From Perkinsus olseni (lineage: Eukaryota; Perkinsozoa; Perkinsida), in assembly GCA_013115125.1 (NCBI GenBank), contig JABANN010000397.1, positions 1 through 32,773 on the forward strand: a DNA stretch of 32,773 nt. Reading direction: 5' to 3'. Below are positions 30,828-32,773 of the stretch, piece by piece (positions within the stretch are counted from its first letter, which is position 1; each line of letters starts with the position of its first letter). The notes beneath the pieces were generated by a model. The model did no database searches. It was not told where the DNA came from and was given only the letters and a program-made list of their open reading frames with translations. The translations under genes and the position numbers were made by a program.

Positions 30828-32573
30828 CTACTTATCGAGGAGTTGTCTGATACTCAGTCCGGCCTCCTCCAGCGGCGGCGATCTCTTCTCGTCTTTGCTC
30901 CGCTGTTGCCTCTTACTATACCTTATTGCCTTCAGAGGGCTGCCGCTGAAAGCCTCCCCACCGGTGGTCAGGACCGACGAGCTCGACGGGAGGGCTGTCG
31001 AGTCCTGCATGAGGCTCCTCGCCGTCGCCGGCTTAGTGTCCCTCGTACCTGCATCATCAGCTCCTGTCACGGTTGGTCAGATAGATCCGTAGGCTCACAA
31101 GGCCGAGTGAGGCGGTCACCACCGCTCGCTGTTGTACTCGCAGTGAACGGCAGACGCGCCGAAAGAAAGCCTCCCTGAGAACTCGTTGCTTCACCAGACA
31201 ACCCAGCCCGCGACCACAGACTGACCATCCCCCAGGGACTCCGAGCCTGCCCTGCAGCCCGCTTCTTGGTCTCCTCCAGTACTAATGACAATTCATCAGG
31301 TTCCGAACCGCTTCCCTCATCGACCAGCTCCGAAACCCAGGAACAGCCCTACACCCACCAGACTACCAGGCCAGCAACAACCAGGAAAGCACCGACCTCG
31401 TCACTCGGCTGACTCGTCAATAACTCGTCCAATCCCGGACGCATCTGGAGATACACTACCGCGGCCGTCAACAGCGAGGCGCCCCACCTCTCGAACCTCC
31501 GCTCCCGTCACCTTCCGAGTCAACGAGCCAGATTGGGCTACGACTGAGCCTGCCCTCCTACCACGGTATAAGTCGAATCTGAGCCGGAAACTGCGCAAGG
31601 GCGGTAGCGGGTCAGAGCGAGCATCACAGTGTGAGTGTCATGGCCTCAGTGTTGCATACACAGTCCACCCTTGTTTCATCGTCGAGGACCTCAAGGGCCG
31701 GTACGAGCTCGAGGATCTCCTTCAGAGACGCCTTTCGGGTCACGGGATTGCCTTCAAGAGAGAGCTGCCAGACACTACTGCCTGACAGGGTATTGATAAG
31801 AAGCTGTGGATAGGCGAAGGTAGGGGCGTACAGGTGGCGAGAGCTGAGAGTTGGTCCAGGGACGGTATTGAATTGCCTTCAAGATCCACAATTTGTAGGG
31901 AGTCCATCCACTCGATGCCATTTATCGTCGTAAGGCAATTAAAGGCGAGGTACCTCCACAGGGGATCGATCTCGGGACCTCCCGGATGGTAACCCGAGCC
32001 GTTGACCTACAGCTCTTGTAAGGTGGGCAGCAACGAGCTCATGCCAGAGAGATCACTCAGATGACTTCGGGAAAGACTGAAAAGTCGACCGAGTCGACCA
32101 AGGACCCAGAAAGAATCTTACTTGAGTACGATAAGCCCGCTCAACTTCGTCCCGAGACTCCGTGCTTCGGTGATGTAGGAGCCAGCGAGGCTGCAACGGA
32201 AGGAGCCACTAGACCGAATCCTTCGAAGCAGCATGGACCCACTTTAAGACGGAAAGGGATGGCAAGTGGTCTCCTATGCTGCTGATATCGTGTGCGTCGG
32301 TGTTCAGCTGACAAAGTGCTCTCACCCTCCCCATACCACAACTTTCACTACTTTCATCGTAATCTCAGTCACCTTGTCCAGATCCGTGTCCTCGTCCTTC
32401 AAGTGTGCCTGTCACCAAGAAGCCCTACCAGTCCAACCGCCCCTTCCCACTACGACTGCTACCCGTAAGAACTCTTCGGTAATATCACCGCTCATGCACT
32501 CCAGTACATCGTTGACTAGATCACACCTCAAAGGAGGTAGGGCTGGGTGAGGGCCGTGGGCTGACGACGACAT
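30828..32573 (-). CDS. LRRC56: LRRC56-like leucine-rich repeat protein (cilium assembly)
   Basis: ATG 32573 (MSSSAHGPHPALPP) begins a multi-exon gene. In order I see ITEEFLR and, after an intron, LKDEDTDLDKVTEITMKV, an N-terminal block typical of LRRC56. Then leucine-rich repeats: AGSYITEARSLGTKLSGLIVLK, LSRSHLSDLSGM, YLAFNCLTTINGIEWMDSL, IVDLEGNSIPSLDQL (given in part), and the cap LWQLSLEGNPV...LVPALEVLDDE. The tail has DELSLVLEETKKRA and SSSVLTTGGEAFSGSPLKAIR, matching the conserved LTHG...GNP..ALR box of the family, and stops at 30828. Middle tail exons (31.2-31.6 kb) are not fully resolved. LRRC56/ODA8 proteins help load outer dynein arms through intraflagellar transport, which would fit a flagellated zoospore stage. 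Confidence 0.78.
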
Positions 32574-32773
32574 GGCATGTTACTAAGTCAACTGCAGCAG
32601 CATTCCACCCGAGACCGGACGTATCATCGCCGAGCATCGGGAACGACAGAGCAAAGAGACGAGGAACTTAGGCGGGGCCGCGGAAATTCTGTTCTCGCGC
32701 TGTGGCTTGCATACGGTAGTACCTAGCCAGTAGTGAGTCTCGCCCGCCAGGGCATCTATTGTGTCGCTCGCCG
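32574..32773. other. upstream of the LRRC56-like gene
   Basis: About 200 bp to the window edge with no gene visible. Presumed promoter region. Confidence 0.4.

Noticed and set aside
31285-31785. 166-codon plus-strand frame rich in Pro/Arg
   Set aside because: Antisense to the LRRC56-like gene, whose leucine-rich cap is clear on the minus strand.

Overview
The window looks like nuclear DNA of an alveolate protist, most likely a Perkinsus-type organism. That call is an inference from gene style, not a database match. Genes are cut by many very small GT-AG introns, mostly 44-60 nt and down to 34 nt. Nearly every gene I can support lies on the minus strand, and intergenic gaps are often only 100-400 bp. 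There are several large secreted proteins that I do not recognise, and a homologue of a flagellar-assembly protein (LRRC56) is present. I found no CRISPR, operon, insertion sequence or viral remnant. I rebuilt exons by hand from frame continuity and splice dinucleotides, so exon edges are good but not proven.

Layout, low to high coordinates (all minus strand unless noted): a two-domain secreted protein with a basic cleavage-like site (182-2566); a secreted protein resembling a degenerate family-18 glycosidase plus a related or downstream exon (3278-4220); a palindrome-rich gap; two adjacent genes for long extracellular proteins built of one unrecognised repeat (B, 5938-about 8828, with a hydrophobic tail; A, about 9076-15258, with a signal peptide); an unknown low-complexity protein (15489-16411); a membrane J-domain protein (16642-18371); an LYAR-type zinc-finger nucleolar protein (18482-19311); a gap with a perfect 51-nt palindrome and a tRNA-like relic; a small membrane protein (20141-20488); S-adenosylmethionine synthetase in seven exons (20654-22211); a poorly understood gap with a possible plus-strand gene; a multi-pass membrane protein with leucine-rich and EF-hand segments (23808-25908); three tandem single-domain rhodaneses (26670-29026); signal peptidase complex subunit 2 (29388-30524); and an LRRC56 homologue (30828-32573).

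The housekeeping genes (methionine cycle, ER signal cleavage, ribosome biogenesis, J-protein, cilium assembly) are unrelated to one another, so the shared orientation is not an operon in the bacterial sense. The most novel material is the repeat-protein pair at 5.9-15.3 kb. Next come the cluster of perfect palindromes with one unpaired centre base at 3.0-5.8 kb, the 51-nt palindrome near 19.5 kb, and the rhodanese triplet whose first member has a membrane segment directly behind an in-frame TAG.
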